Source: Pirellulales bacterium (GTDB lineage Bacteria > Planctomycetota > Planctomycetia > Pirellulales > DATAWG01). Taken from it: 64,000 bases of DNA. Shown here in pieces: positions 33,301 through 42,312 of the stretch. The notes under the pieces are model-generated. The model ran no database searches. It had not been told where the DNA came from and was given only the letters and a program-made list of their open reading frames with translations. How positions within the stretch are numbered: the first letter of the stretch is position 1; every line of letters starts with the position of its first letter. The position numbers and the translations under genes were made by a program. The DNA lies in the NCBI GenBank assembly GCA_036267355.1, contig DATAWG010000050.1, positions 1 to 64,000 on the forward strand, written 5' to 3'.

Positions 33301-34290
33301 ATGCAGATGGTCAATCTTGGTTCGACTGGCCTGAAGGTCTCGCGGCTCTGCCTGGGCTGCATGACCTATGGCAGCAAGAAGTGGCGCGAGTGGGTGCTGG
33401 AAGAAGAAGCCAGCCAACCATTCTTCCGCCGGGCCTTGGAGTTGGGAATCAACTTTTTCGACACGGCCGATGTCTATTCGCTCGGCGTTAGCGAGGAGAT
33501 TTTGGGCCGGGCCCTGAAAACCTTCGGCATCCCGCGTGACCGGGTGGTCATTGCCACCAAAGTGTTCAACCCGATGGGCGATGACCCCAATCAGCGCGGC
33601 CTGTCGCGCAAGCATCTTCGCCATGCAATCGATAATAGCTTGCGGCGGCTGGGAACGGATTATGTCGATCTCTACCAGATTCATCGCTTCGATCCGGAAA
33701 CGCCGATCGAAGAAACGCTCGCGGCGCTCGATGATGTCGTTCGGGCGGGCAAGGCGCTCTACATCGGCGCGTCGTCGATGTTTGCGTGGCAGTTTTCCGA
33801 AATGCTGCATGCCTCTGATCGGCTGAGCCTGAGCCGATTCGTCACGATGCAGAATCACTACAACCTTGTTTATCGCGAAGAAGAGCGCGAAATGATTCCG
33901 CTCTGCCGATCGGAGGGGATCGGGATCATTCCCTGGAGCCCGTTGGCCCGCGGATTTCTGGCCGGCAATCGCAAGGCGGCCGAAAAAGGATACGGCGAAA
34001 CATCGCGTGCCAAGACCGACGATTTTGCCCATCATCTCTACTACCAGGATTCGGATTTTGCCGTCGTCGATCGGGTCAGTGAGTTGGCGTCGAAGCACGG
34101 GGTGTCGAACGCTCAGATCGCGTTGGCTTGGGTGCTGCACCAACCGGGAATCACCGCTCCCATCGTCGGCGCGAGCAAATTGCAGCATCTGGAAGAGGCG
34201 GTGAAAGCGCTCGACGTGAAGCTTTCAGACGACGAGTTGAAATCACTCGCCGAGCCGTATCGGCCGCATCCCGTGCTGGGGCACTCCTAA
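33301..34290 (+). CDS. Aldo/keto reductase
   Basis: The 329-residue protein is an NADPH-dependent oxidoreductase of the (beta/alpha)8 AKR superfamily. The catalytic tetrad is in place: aspartate 54 and tyrosine 59 in FFDTADVYSLG, lysine 87 in VIATKVFNP and histidine 128 in YQIHRFDPETP. The C-terminal cofactor motif PIVGASKLQHLEEAVKALDV is present. The closest types reduce aldehydes or ketones of sugars (the YajO / voltage-channel beta-like group). The ATG at 33301 is used; a second methionine two codons later is equivalent. The frame stays open upstream through sequence with no protein signal. Confidence 0.92.
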   Translation: MQMVNLGSTGLKVSRLCLGCMTYGSKKWREWVLEEEASQPFFRRALELGINFFDTADVYSLGVSEEILGRALKTFGIPRDRVVIATKVFNPMGDDPNQRGLSRKHLRHAIDNSLRRLGTDYVDLYQIHRFDPETPIEETLAALDDVVRAGKALYIGASSMFAWQFSEMLHASDRLSLSRFVTMQNHYNLVYREEEREMIPLCRSEGIGIIPWSPLARGFLAGNRKAAEKGYGETSRAKTDDFAHHLYYQDSDFAVVDRVSELASKHGVSNAQIALAWVLHQPGITAPIVGASKLQHLEEAVKALDVKLSDDELKSLAEPYRPHPVLGHS

Positions 34291-34359
34291 GGCTCGCTGC
34301 GTGCTTGAATTCACGATTTTGCGCGGCGGTTTTTCGCACCCACGCGTTACATCAGCTAA

Positions 34360-35437
34360 GACGGCGCCCGTCGACGCCACGCGGGGGCTGATGCCGACGC
34401 CAACGCACTGGCCGGCTGCGCGGCGTGGATCGCTCAGGCCATCGACGACGAACTGCTGGTCGAAACCGCGGAGCCGATCGCTTGCCGCGCCATCAGCGCG
34501 GCGGAGCTGGCCCAGCTTGCGAAGCGGTTGCGGCGCAGCGATCGCGTTCTGGCGGCATACGTTTGCCAGCGGCGGGCAACGGAACTCGTGCCCGGCGATC
34601 CCGATGGCTGGTATGCGCTCGCGGAGCCAGCCCATATCACAGGCCGCCGCGACGAAGCTCGTGCCGCATACGAGCGTTATCGACAATCGCATCCCGACGA
34701 CGTCGAAATCCAACATCTGTTGGTCGCGCTCCGCGATGAGCAACCGCCGGACCGTGCGCCCGATCACTACATCAAGTATCTCTACAGCTACTTTGCCGAT
34801 TTCTACGACGACAACATGCGTGGCGACTTGGATTATCGCGCGCCGGAGTTGTTGAATGCCGCTTTGGTCGCCGCCGTCGGCGAGCGAACGGATTTGACGG
34901 TGCTCGACCTCGGCTGCGGCACCGGCCTTTTCGGCGAGCTTTTCCGCCCGCGTTCGCGCCGGCTTATCGGCATCGATCTCTCGGTCGAAATGATCGAGCG
35001 GGCCAGCCGGCGGACGGTAATAAACGCGGGCGATCCGAATCGCCTCTACGATCACTTGGAAGTAGCTGAAATCACCGCATGGCTCGCGGACCAGCGGCCC
35101 CGGCCGCAAACCGGCGTACCGGCCGAATCATCGCGATTCGACGTCGTCGCTGCTTGCGACACGCTGATCTACTTCGGCGATCTGCGGCAGGTTATTCCCG
35201 CCGCGGCCCGGCATTTAGCTCCCGGCGGCGTGCTGGGGTTCACGGTCGAGCAAGGGGAGGAATTCCCGTTTCGGCTCGGCGATTCGGGCCGTTTTGCCCA
35301 CCATCGAGACCACTTGCTCGAAGTCGGAACAGGCCGGGCTGCAGGTGGCGAGCCGAACCGCGGAAGTGCTCCGCTATGAATACGGCCGGCCGGTGAAGGG
35401 CTGGGTCGCCGTGCTGCGGTTGGCGCCCCGTCCGTAG
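34360..35437 (+). pseudogene. TPR-linked SAM-dependent methyltransferase, start missing and C-terminus frameshifted
   Basis: The frame is open from a TAA at 34357. It encodes a helical TPR-like region (ELAQLAKRLRRSDRVLAAYV onward, GWYALAEPAHITGRRDEARA), then a class I methyltransferase with motif I TVLDLGCGTGLFGELF, IGIDLSVEMIERA and FDVVAACDTLIYFGDL. There is no in-frame ATG or GTG before the TPR part; the first possible start is a TTG at 34528. Near 35322 the homology jumps one frame: the original ends at 35379, while the natural ending (SEQAGLQVASRTAEVLRYEY, then GRPVKGWVAVLRL) continues to 35437. Both ends thus look damaged, unless the frameshift is a sequencing error. Confidence 0.65.
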
Positions 35438-35467
35438 CCTGTAGCCTACAGCCTCAAGCCTTGCAGC

Positions 35468-37039
35468 TCATGTCGCCTTCAACTCATACGTCCGGCCGCC
35501 GGGCTCGCCGCCGACATTTCCCAGCGCGATCTGGTAGAGCTCGTGGCCGCAAACCGTGGGATACTTGCCGGTGATGCAGGCCTGGCAAAGTTGATCGCTG
35601 TCGAACCCGATCGCCCGGCAAATCGATTCAACCGGCAGATAGCGGAGCGAATTCGCGCCCAAGCGAGCCGCCATTTCGGCCTGAACTTCGTCGGTCAGCC
35701 CTGCGCCATTGACGTAGCGCGGCGCAAACAACTCGCCAATCGTGGAAAAATCGATCCCGTAAAAGCACGGGGCAATGATCGGCGGACAGGCGACCCGCAC
35801 ATGGATCTCGCGCGCCATCCCCATATCGCGAATTCGTTTCACGAGCACGCGCATCGTGGTCGAGCGGACGATCGAATCTTCGACCAACAGGACTCGCTTG
35901 CCTTCGAGCACTTCGCGGAGCGGCGTGTATTTCGTTTCCGCTTTGCGCTTGCGATTGCCGCCCCCTTCGATAAACGTTCGCCCGCTGTAGCGATTGCGAA
36001 TCAAGCCTTCCAGCGACGGCACCTTGAGCTTATAGGCCATCGCGTCGGCCGCGGCCTTGCTCGTGTCGGGCACCGGAACGACGATCGTGTCGGCGTCGAT
36101 ATCGAGCGTCTCCAACCGAGCCATTTCCTCCCCAAGCCGCTTGCGCGATAAATAAACGCTGCGGCCATCCATCGTGCTGGCCACGTTGGCGAAATAAATC
36201 CACTCGAAGAAGCAATGCGCCCGGCGTGCGCTGCGGGCAAACGTGTGCATCTCCATCCGGCCGTCGGTGACGATGATCGCCTGCCCGGGCAGCAAGCTTT
36301 TGATGCTCTCGCTGGCGAAGCCGAGATTCAATAGGGCGACACTTTCGCTGGCCGCGGCCAAAAGCGGCCCTTCCTTCGCATAGCAAAGCGGCCGAATGCC
36401 GAGCGGATCGCGGGCCACGACCAGATCGCCGAGGGCATTCAGGATCACGAGGTTGTAAGCCCCGTCGAACCGCTGGCTGATGTTTCGCATGACGTCGACC
36501 ATTGCCGGCCGGCGGTCGCCCGAGAGCTCCTGGCTGATGCAGTGCAGGATGATTTCGGTATCGTTGTCGCGGGAAAGGTGATTGTCGTCGTCGGCGAGCA
36601 CCTCCTTGCGCAGCTCCTGATAATTTGCCAATTGGCCGTTGAAACCGAAGCTGAACCACTTGTGCTTTTGCAAGTGCTGCCGCTCGAACGGCTGGGCATA
36701 GTTGAGATCTTCGGCTCCGCAAGTGGCATAACGGACATGGCCGATGGCGGCCCGGCCCGAATGGTCTTTCATCAGGCTTTCATATTTGCCGGCATGGTTC
36801 ATCCGAAACGTTTCGCTGACGCTCCCCACATCCTTGTAGGTGCTGAGCAATTGGTTGCGGTTGGGGTTGAACGATGTCATTCCGGCCGAAAGCTGACCTC
36901 GATTTTGGATGTCGAGGAGCATTCGCGGCACAAGCCGCGACACTTCTTCCGGCCCCTGCTCGGGGCAAAGCGGGCTGATTTCCCGGCCCGGAAGATGATA
37001 AACCGCCGCGATGCCGCATTCATGGTGCAAATCGCTCAT
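35468..37039 (-). CDS. purF: Amidophosphoribosyltransferase
   Basis: PurF makes phosphoribosylamine from PRPP and glutamine, the first committed step of purine synthesis. The N-terminal glutaminase has its catalytic cysteine at position 8 ([11 protein letters not shown]), so a seven-residue leader would have to be removed, as in PurF proteins with a propeptide. Other motifs are [16 protein letters not shown] and [10 protein letters not shown]. The phosphoribosyltransferase domain has [20 protein letters not shown]. The 523-residue length is typical. The ATG at 37039 is chosen over the one at 37066 because it leaves the shorter leader. It converges on the broken methyltransferase, 31 bases apart. 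Confidence 0.95.
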   Translation of the reverse strand: MSDLHHECGIAAVYHLPGREISPLCPEQGPEEVSRLVPRMLLDIQNRGQLSAGMTSFNPNRNQLLSTYKDVGSVSETFRMNHAGKYESLMKDHSGRAAIGHVRYATCGAEDLNYAQPFERQHLQKHKWFSFGFNGQLANYQELRKEVLADDDNHLSRDNDTEIILHCISQELSGDRRPAMVDVMRNISQRFDGAYNLVILNALGDLVVARDPLGIRPLCYAKEGPLLAAASESVALLNLGFASESIKSLLPGQAIIVTDGRMEMHTFARSARRAHCFFEWIYFANVASTMDGRSVYLSRKRLGEEMARLETLDIDADTIVVPVPDTSKAAADAMAYKLKVPSLEGLIRNRYSGRTFIEGGGNRKRKAETKYTPLREVLEGKRVLLVEDSIVRSTTMRVLVKRIRDMGMAREIHVRVACPPIIAPCFYGIDFSTIGELFAPRYVNGAGLTDEVQAEMAARLGANSLRYLPVESICRAIGFDSDQLCQACITGKYPTVCGHELYQIALGNVGGEPGGRTYELKAT

Positions 37040-37351
37040 GCCGAAAACTCGTAGCGAGGTTTTCAACTCAGGCGCAGGGAAATAGACGCAAGTCGACCGA
37101 TTGATCCGGCAATGTCATTCTACGCGGATCGGGCTCGAATCACAACGCACGGGACATCGCGGGTTTCCGCCAAGGGTTTTGGTCCACGCTCGTGAACGCT
37201 ATCCTATTCTAGCGCCAGCGCTTAACCGCTCCGCGCTTAACCGTCGCGGCAAGCCCAGGGAAGGCCCGCACAGCGTCTCCCAATTGCAAAAAACTTTTCC
37301 GGGCTTCCCTGGGCGTTTTTAGCGCCGTCGCGCACTCCATCGCAGGAAACC
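37040..37351. repeat. Intergenic region with family F inverted repeat (37250-37318)
   Basis: GCAAGCCCAGGGAAGGCCCG at 37250 and CGGGCTTCCCTGGGCG at 37303-37318 are inverse arms with about 35 bases between. The same pair (AGCCCAGGGAAGGCC / GGCCTTCCCTGGGCT) occurs at 47261-47331. The region also holds the promoters of the divergent purF and proB genes, which I cannot place exactly. Confidence 0.65.
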
Positions 37352-38506
37352 ATGACCGACCTATTGCGACAAGAAATCGCCACTGCCGCTCACACGCTCG
37401 TCGTGAAAGTCGGCACGCGAATCCTCACCGGCGCCGATGGGCTCTTGGATCAAGAGCGCGTCGCTGCGCTGGCGGAGGAGTTGCACCATGTCGTCGCGTC
37501 GGGTCGAAAAGTGGCGCTCGTCAGTTCCGGCGCGGTCGGGGCCGGCATGGGACGGCTCGGCATCAAACGCCGCCCGACCGATCTGGCCCAGCTACAGGCC
37601 GTGGCCGCCGTCGGCCAAAGCGCCCTGGTCGAAGCCTACGACCGCAATCTCCGCCTGCACGGGCATCATGCGGCCCAAGTGCTGCTGATCGCCGACGATC
37701 TCGACAACCGCACACGCTATCTCAATATCCGCAATACGTTGTTGGCGCTGCTCGAATTCGGAGCAGTGCCAGTCATCAATGAAAACGACACCGTCAGCGT
37801 CGAAGAGCTTCAAACCACCTTTGGCGACAACGACCGGCTGGCTGCGATGGTTACAAACCTGATCCGCGCTCCGCTGTTGGTGCTTCTGTCGGACGTCGAG
37901 GGGCTGTACGACGGCGAACCGAGCGATCGCTCCAATGTGATCCCGACCGTAACGCGGCTCGACGAATCGATTTGGGCCCTGGTGCATGATCGGGCCACGG
38001 GGTTGAGCAAGGGCGGCATGGCCAGCAAGCTCAAAGCGGCCAGCATGGCGGTCAGCGCCGGCGAAAACGTCGTCATCGCCAGCGGCAAGCAACCCGGCAC
38101 GCTCGCACGAATCTTGGCCGGCGAACCGGTGGGAACGCTGTTCGTCGCCCAAGGCGAATCGGTTTCATCCTGGAAACGCTGGCTCGGCCTGACGGCCCAG
38201 CCGCGTGGCCGATTGACCGTGGACGACGGGGCCCGGCGGGCCATCGAGCATCAAGGCCGCAGCTTACTGGCGATCGGAATCATCGGCGTAGATGGTACGT
38301 TTCGCAAAGGAGATGTGGTGGCGCTCGACGACATTCGAGGCCAAGAGTTTGCCCGCGGCTTGTCGAACTACGCCTCCGAAGAAATCGCCCGCATCAAGGG
38401 GCTCAAGACCGACCAAATCGCCACCGCTCTCGGCCACTGCCCCCACGATGAGGTGATCCACCGCGACCATCTCGCAAGGGGCGAGGGGCGAGGGACGAGG
38501 GGCTAG
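37352..38506 (+). CDS. proB: Glutamate 5-kinase
   Basis: ProB phosphorylates glutamate to gamma-glutamyl phosphate in proline synthesis. The 384-residue protein has the amino-acid-kinase core: LVVKVGTRILTG (17-28), VALVSSGAVGAGMGRLG, PVINENDTVSVEE, GDNDRLAAMV and TGLSKGGMASKLKAA. A C-terminal PUA domain follows (about 280-370, RLTVDDGARRAIEHQGRSLL). The last ten residues (ARGEGRGTRG) are encoded by a G-rich repeat, so the original stop may have been lost and the tail extended. proA is not in the window. Confidence 0.95.
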   Translation: MTDLLRQEIATAAHTLVVKVGTRILTGADGLLDQERVAALAEELHHVVASGRKVALVSSGAVGAGMGRLGIKRRPTDLAQLQAVAAVGQSALVEAYDRNLRLHGHHAAQVLLIADDLDNRTRYLNIRNTLLALLEFGAVPVINENDTVSVEELQTTFGDNDRLAAMVTNLIRAPLLVLLSDVEGLYDGEPSDRSNVIPTVTRLDESIWALVHDRATGLSKGGMASKLKAASMAVSAGENVVIASGKQPGTLARILAGEPVGTLFVAQGESVSSWKRWLGLTAQPRGRLTVDDGARRAIEHQGRSLLAIGIIGVDGTFRKGDVVALDDIRGQEFARGLSNYASEEIARIKGLKTDQIATALGHCPHDEVIHRDHLARGEGRGTRG

Positions 38507-38651
38507 GAGACGAAGCAACGTTGCCCAAACTGCGGTGGAGCGTGAACACGAACGTCAACGGTCGCACGGTGAGCGGCTCGGCGGAGATTCCAAAGGCCGC
38601 GTCGCTCTCTTTGTCCTCGCCCCTCGCCCCTAGCCCCTAGCCCCCTTCCTC
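38507..38651. repeat. GGGGCGAGGGGCGAGGG-type tract and its inverse
   Basis: GGGGCGAGGGGCGAGGGACG before 38510 is mirrored by CCTCGCCCCTCGCCCCTAGC at 38615-38640. Related tracts lie at 50324-50347 (AGGGGCGAGGGGCGAGGGGC). The inverse pair flanks the proB / CNNM gap and codes for the odd end of ProB. Confidence 0.55.
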
Positions 38652-39992
38652 ATGCCTGCCTACGTCGGCGAAATCCTGATCATCCTGGTGCTGATCCTGG
38701 CCAATGGATTTTTCAGCGCGGCCGAAATGGCGATCGTCGCCGCACGCCGCGGCCGGCTCCAGCAGCGCGCGGAGGAGGGAGATAAACGGGCGGCAACGGC
38801 GCTCGAATTGATTCGCGATCCGAGCCGATTTCTGGCCACAGGTCAAATCGGCGTCACGTTGATCGGCACCTTCACGGCCGAGTTCGGCGGAGCGAATCTC
38901 GTCGGCGAATTGGCCCAGTGGCTGGCCACGCTTCCCGTTCCGCTCGTGGCGCTCCATGCCCATATCGCGGCGCTCGTCGTCGTCGGCTTGGCGATCACCG
39001 TGGCTACGCTGATCTTGGGCGAGTTGGTTCCCAAGCGGCTCGCGCTGCACCGCGCCGAGCAATTTGCCCGCTTCGTCGCCCCGTGGATGGAACGGCTGTC
39101 GCGATTGGCCGGCCCCGCGGTGTGGCTGATGAGTTCGGCGACCAACGCACTGCTGACGCTTGTGAACTCGGAAACGCGGCAAGGGCCGACCGTATCGGTC
39201 GACGACATCGAACACATGATCGACACCGGCAAAGCCGAAGGCGTGGTCGAATCGGTCGAGATGAAAGTGGCCGTCGAGGCGCTGCGGCTCGGCGATCGCT
39301 CGGTTCGCGAAATCATGCGGCCGCGCATCGATCTCGATGCCCTCGATGCCGACACGCCGGTGTCGGAAGTCAACGGCGCGATGGCGATGGCCGGCTTTTC
39401 CCGGTTGCCGGTTTACGAGCGCGATCTGGACCACATTATCGGCTTCGTGCACATCAAGGATTTGTTTTTGCAACAATATCTCGGCCGCCCGATCCAATTG
39501 CGAAAGCTTTTGCATCCGGCGCTGTTCGTGCCCGAATCGCTGCCGCTCGATCGGCTATTGGAGTTGTTTCAAGAGCAGCACAATCAATTGGCGATCGTGC
39601 TCGACGAATTCGGCGGCACGGAGGGGATGGTGACGCTCGAAGACGTGCTCGAGGAATTGGTCGGCGAAATTCGGGACGAGCATCGCCGCGAAAAAGTCGA
39701 TCTCTTCGTACAGCGCGATGAAAACAGTTGGCTCGTCGATGGCATGTTGAGCGTTGCCGATTTGATCGAGCGGCTCGATATTCGCGATGTCGATGGCCAG
39801 GAACCACGTGGCTTCAGCACCGTGTCGGGCCTGGTGCTGGACGGCCTCGGCCGCATCCCCGTCGTCGGCGACGCCACCGAATGGGCCGGCCTGCGCCTGG
39901 AAGTGCTCGCGATGCAAGGCCAACGCATCGATCGAATTCTGGTGACGCGGCTGCCCGCCGGCCACGCCGCCGAAAACGGAACGAGAACGTGA
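38652..39992 (+). CDS. CNNM/CBS-domain transporter-associated protein (hemolysin/CorC family)
   Basis: The 446-residue protein begins with a CNNM (DUF21) membrane domain of about four helices, AYVGEILIILVLILANGFFS then AAEMAIVAARRGRL, and a GQIGVTLIGTFTAEFGGANL segment. Two CBS motifs follow (about 215-345, with VREIMRPRIDLDALDADTPV and EFGGTEGMVTLEDVLEELVG). A CorC_HlyC C-terminal domain ends it (GEIRDEHRREKV, FSTVSGLVLDGLGRIPVVGD). Members are thought to move or sense Mg2+ or Co2+, while the hemolysin label is historical. The ATG at 38652 opens the first helix directly. Confidence 0.92.
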   Translation: MPAYVGEILIILVLILANGFFSAAEMAIVAARRGRLQQRAEEGDKRAATALELIRDPSRFLATGQIGVTLIGTFTAEFGGANLVGELAQWLATLPVPLVALHAHIAALVVVGLAITVATLILGELVPKRLALHRAEQFARFVAPWMERLSRLAGPAVWLMSSATNALLTLVNSETRQGPTVSVDDIEHMIDTGKAEGVVESVEMKVAVEALRLGDRSVREIMRPRIDLDALDADTPVSEVNGAMAMAGFSRLPVYERDLDHIIGFVHIKDLFLQQYLGRPIQLRKLLHPALFVPESLPLDRLLELFQEQHNQLAIVLDEFGGTEGMVTLEDVLEELVGEIRDEHRREKVDLFVQRDENSWLVDGMLSVADLIERLDIRDVDGQEPRGFSTVSGLVLDGLGRIPVVGDATEWAGLRLEVLAMQGQRIDRILVTRLPAGHAAENGTRT

Positions 39993-40090
39993 GATGCGAC
40001 TCCGGTTGCCGGTGGCACGGCGGCGGCGACCGAAACTGCGCGCTCCAGAGAGCGCATTTGAACACAGCGCGGCCTTTGGCCGCAACCAAA

Positions 40091-40177
40091 GTAGTAGGCA
40101 CACTCCGTGTGCCGTCTGCCCTGCGCTGTGCGTGGCGGCCCACGGAGCGCCGACGGCACACGGAGTGTGCCTGCTAC
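40091..40177. repeat. Inverted repeat, family B (GTAGCAGGCACACTCCGTGT ends)
   Basis: GTAGTAGGCACACTCCGTGT at 40091 and CACACGGAGTGTGCCTGCTA at 40157-40176 are 26-base inverse arms around a GC-rich centre. Another complete copy is at 8778-8865 and a lone arm at 52029-52056. Confidence 0.8.
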
Positions 40178-40228
40178 GATTGAGCGGCTTCGGCGCCTTG
40201 CCAAGAATTCGCACCTTCGCAGTACAAA

Positions 40229-40270
40229 GGGGCGCAGCTGGCGATTCGTTGCGAATGCCAGCTGCGCCCC
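40229..40270. terminator. Strong bidirectional terminator hairpin
   Basis: GGGGCGCAGCTGGC (40229-40242) pairs perfectly with GCCAGCTGCGCCCC (40257-40270), and the inner ATTCG / CGAAT extends the stem. It lies between the converging CNNM gene and the secreted protein at 40293-40871, 23 bases after the latter's stop codon. Confidence 0.75.
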
Positions 40271-40292
40271 GATTCAATTCGGCTCGACCGCG

Positions 40293-40871
40293 CTATTTCT
40301 TCTTCCCCTCATGCTCATCGACGCGCGGCGGGTGCTCGTTTTTTATCTCGCCGTGAATGACGCCTTCGCGGCGCGGGGGGCCCATTCCCGGGGCGCCCTC
40401 GTGCCAATGATCGTGATCGTAATACGACCAGTGATCGCCCCGCAAATACCACCATTGGTTTTTGTACCAGTAGTAGTTGGGATCGGATGGAACTGGCACC
40501 GTCACGGCGGCACCGTCGGCCGCGTAGTCTTGCCAAGCTCCGTTGTCGTAATAGTTCCAATGGTTATTCGGCGTCCAGTACCACCATTCGCCATGCTCGT
40601 AACGGTATCGCCAATCGCCGGGATTGTGTTCCTTGCCGCCGAAGATGCTTACGCCTCCTTCATGGGGAATCTCCTTGGGCGGCACCCAGGGACCTTTGTG
40701 CGTTTCCATGTGTTCTGCCGACTTCGTCGGACCTGCGTGAACACCTTCACCACCATTCCGCACCGGCCCGTGCCCGCCGTGGCCTTCGCCCTCGGCGGCA
40801 TGAGCGGATGATAACCCCGCGGCCATTGCGAGAATCGCACTGGCGGCGGTCAGAAACACAAGTCGTCGCAT
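40293..40871 (-). CDS. Secreted Trp/Tyr/His-rich protein, function unknown
   Basis: The 192-residue product has a signal peptide (1-26, ending AHA-AE), a Gly/His-rich stretch, then an aromatic-rich core: PGDWRYRYEHGEWWYWTPNN, HWNYYDNGAWQDYA, and YYWYKNQWWYLRGDHWSYYD. The spacing of W-x-Y and W-W-Y groups suggests three or four short repeated strands, as in proteins that stack on sugars or sit in cell envelopes. The tail is charged (HPPRVDEHEGKKK). No catalytic motif is visible. The ATG at 40871 is set by the signal peptide. It has its own terminator. Confidence 0.75.
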   Translation of the reverse strand: MRRLVFLTAASAILAMAAGLSSAHAAEGEGHGGHGPVRNGGEGVHAGPTKSAEHMETHKGPWVPPKEIPHEGGVSIFGGKEHNPGDWRYRYEHGEWWYWTPNNHWNYYDNGAWQDYAADGAAVTVPVPSDPNYYWYKNQWWYLRGDHWSYYDHDHWHEGAPGMGPPRREGVIHGEIKNEHPPRVDEHEGKKK

Positions 40872-41214
40872 TTTCGTTCTCCTTGTGGGGGATACTCGAA
40901 ACGCAAAAACAGACACGCAAACACCTCCACGGACCGCGCTGGCCGCCGCTGATCGGCGGGATGCGTTCGACGATGCATCGATCCCAGCCTATCCCATTCT
41001 TCCAATCGGGGTCATCGGGACGCAAGAAAAGTCGTTCAGTTTCTCACGATTTGACAAACTGCTGGACGGATTCGCGGATTGGATGGATTCCGCGGTCGTT
41101 TTATTCCCTGATCCGGGAAGAGCCCTTTGTACACCTTCGATCGAACCGCAAATAACGGCCGGGAGGCCCTTTGGACCTCCCGGCCGTTTGTGGTGTGACC
41201 GCTGCCTCTTCCGT
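40872..41214. terminator. Gene-free stretch with a terminator at 41157-41185
   Basis: GGCCGGGAGG (41157-41166) and CCTCCCGGCC (41176-41185) form a perfect 10-bp stem with a nine-base loop, 29 bases after the stop of the minus-strand gene at 41215; on that strand CGTTATTT follows. The remaining sequence upstream of the gene at 40293 shows no coding character on either strand. Confidence 0.6.
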
Positions 41215-41961
41215 TCAAAGGATGTCGCCGAGGATCGAGCCGGCTTCGCCGACCAGACCGCTGACTCCCGTATACATCCCTTCGGCAACTTGGACGGCTG
41301 TCGAGCCGACGGTCTTGCCGATGTAGCCGATGCTGCGTGCCGCGCCACCGAGTTCCATGCCCATCATGGCATAGCCCCCCGCCAAGCCGGACCAGCCGGT
41401 GCCGATATTCGGAATCGAGCCTTGGCTTGGCGTGCCGCCTTGTCCTGGCCTCCCGCGCGGGGGCGTGGGGCCAGTGTGCTGGTTAAACAGCGAACTGGCA
41501 AGAGCACCGTTCTTAAGGCCGTAGTATTTGATCGGGGTCGTGGGAAGCGTGGGCTTGCTCGGCATGACCGGATTGCCCGGCGTGCCCGGTGGGCTATAGA
41601 TCGAGCCGCCCATGTATTCCTTTGGCGGCTTCGAGCCGTTTTTGCACGAATCGTTGCCGTTGCATTGGTTGTTGCCGCAGTGGTGCTTGCCGCTGTGGTC
41701 TTTACCGCCATGGTCTTTGCCGCAGCGATCGTTGCATTGATCCCGGCCGTGGTGGTCGTGGTCTCTGCAATCCTTGTCGCCGTGGTCCTTGTCGCCGTGA
41801 GCCTTGCGGGGGAAATCAACCGGGCTCAGGCCGACGGTTTTGTGGGCCTGAGTCTTCTGCTTGTGTTCGTTCTTCTGCTTGCTGTTGGCATGGGCGCTGG
41901 CGGCGCTGCCGGCCAGCAGGCCGACGATCAAAGCTGTCGCGATCATTGAAACACGGGACAT
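41215..41961 (-). CDS. Secreted Asp/His/Lys/Cys-rich protein, possibly metal-binding
   Basis: After a signal peptide (1-25) the 248-residue protein has a striking charged stretch (about 50-105): KAHGDKDHGDKDCRDHDHHG, then RCGKDHGGKDHSGKHHCGNN and QCNGNDSCKNG. The density of histidine, aspartate and paired cysteines suggests metal binding, though no known site is seen. A proline-rich linker follows (PPGTPGNPVMPSKPTLPTTP), and a glycine-rich hydrophobic C-terminus (GLAGGYAMMGMELGGAARSI) could insert in a membrane. Six G-K-D-H-type repeats can be counted. Function unknown. A perfect hairpin terminator lies just downstream. Confidence 0.72.
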   Translation of the reverse strand: MSRVSMIATALIVGLLAGSAASAHANSKQKNEHKQKTQAHKTVGLSPVDFPRKAHGDKDHGDKDCRDHDHHGRDQCNDRCGKDHGGKDHSGKHHCGNNQCNGNDSCKNGSKPPKEYMGGSIYSPPGTPGNPVMPSKPTLPTTPIKYYGLKNGALASSLFNQHTGPTPPRGRPGQGGTPSQGSIPNIGTGWSGLAGGYAMMGMELGGAARSIGYIGKTVGSTAVQVAEGMYTGVSGLVGEAGSILGDIL

Positions 41962-42312
41962 GGCACACCACCCTTTCGATGCAGAATTTTCATTTCCGGG
42001 CGAATCACTCGTTCGCCCTGTATCTAGCAAAAGCGTCGGGCTGGCGCATTTGTTACAGATCGGCGAGCAAATTGCCGAGAAAGCGCGCGGCTGGGAGGAG
42101 TCGACACGCTGCAGCGTGAACTCCAACGGTTGGAATTCAGCGGTCAGGGCGGCTGCGCGGCAAAGAGACCGCGGTTTGAAACCGCCCTAATGAGAATGTT
42201 ATTTAGCTCGGCCGAAAAATAAACTCCGCTTTTCAAACCCGTCGCCCTCTCCCGCGAACCGCTTTCGGCCGGTATTGCCGCGATACGATCAGGCCCGGCT
42301 GGAAAGCCTGAG
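41962..42312. repeat. Gene-free stretch with partial family A repeat (42205-42272)
   Basis: GCTCGGCCGAAAAATAAACT and CCGCTTTTCAAACCCGTCGC with CTCTCCCGCGAACCG are one half of a family A element; the right end (TTTCGGCCGG) is shortened. The part nearest the minus-strand gene at 41215 contains its likely promoter, which I cannot place. Confidence 0.5.
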
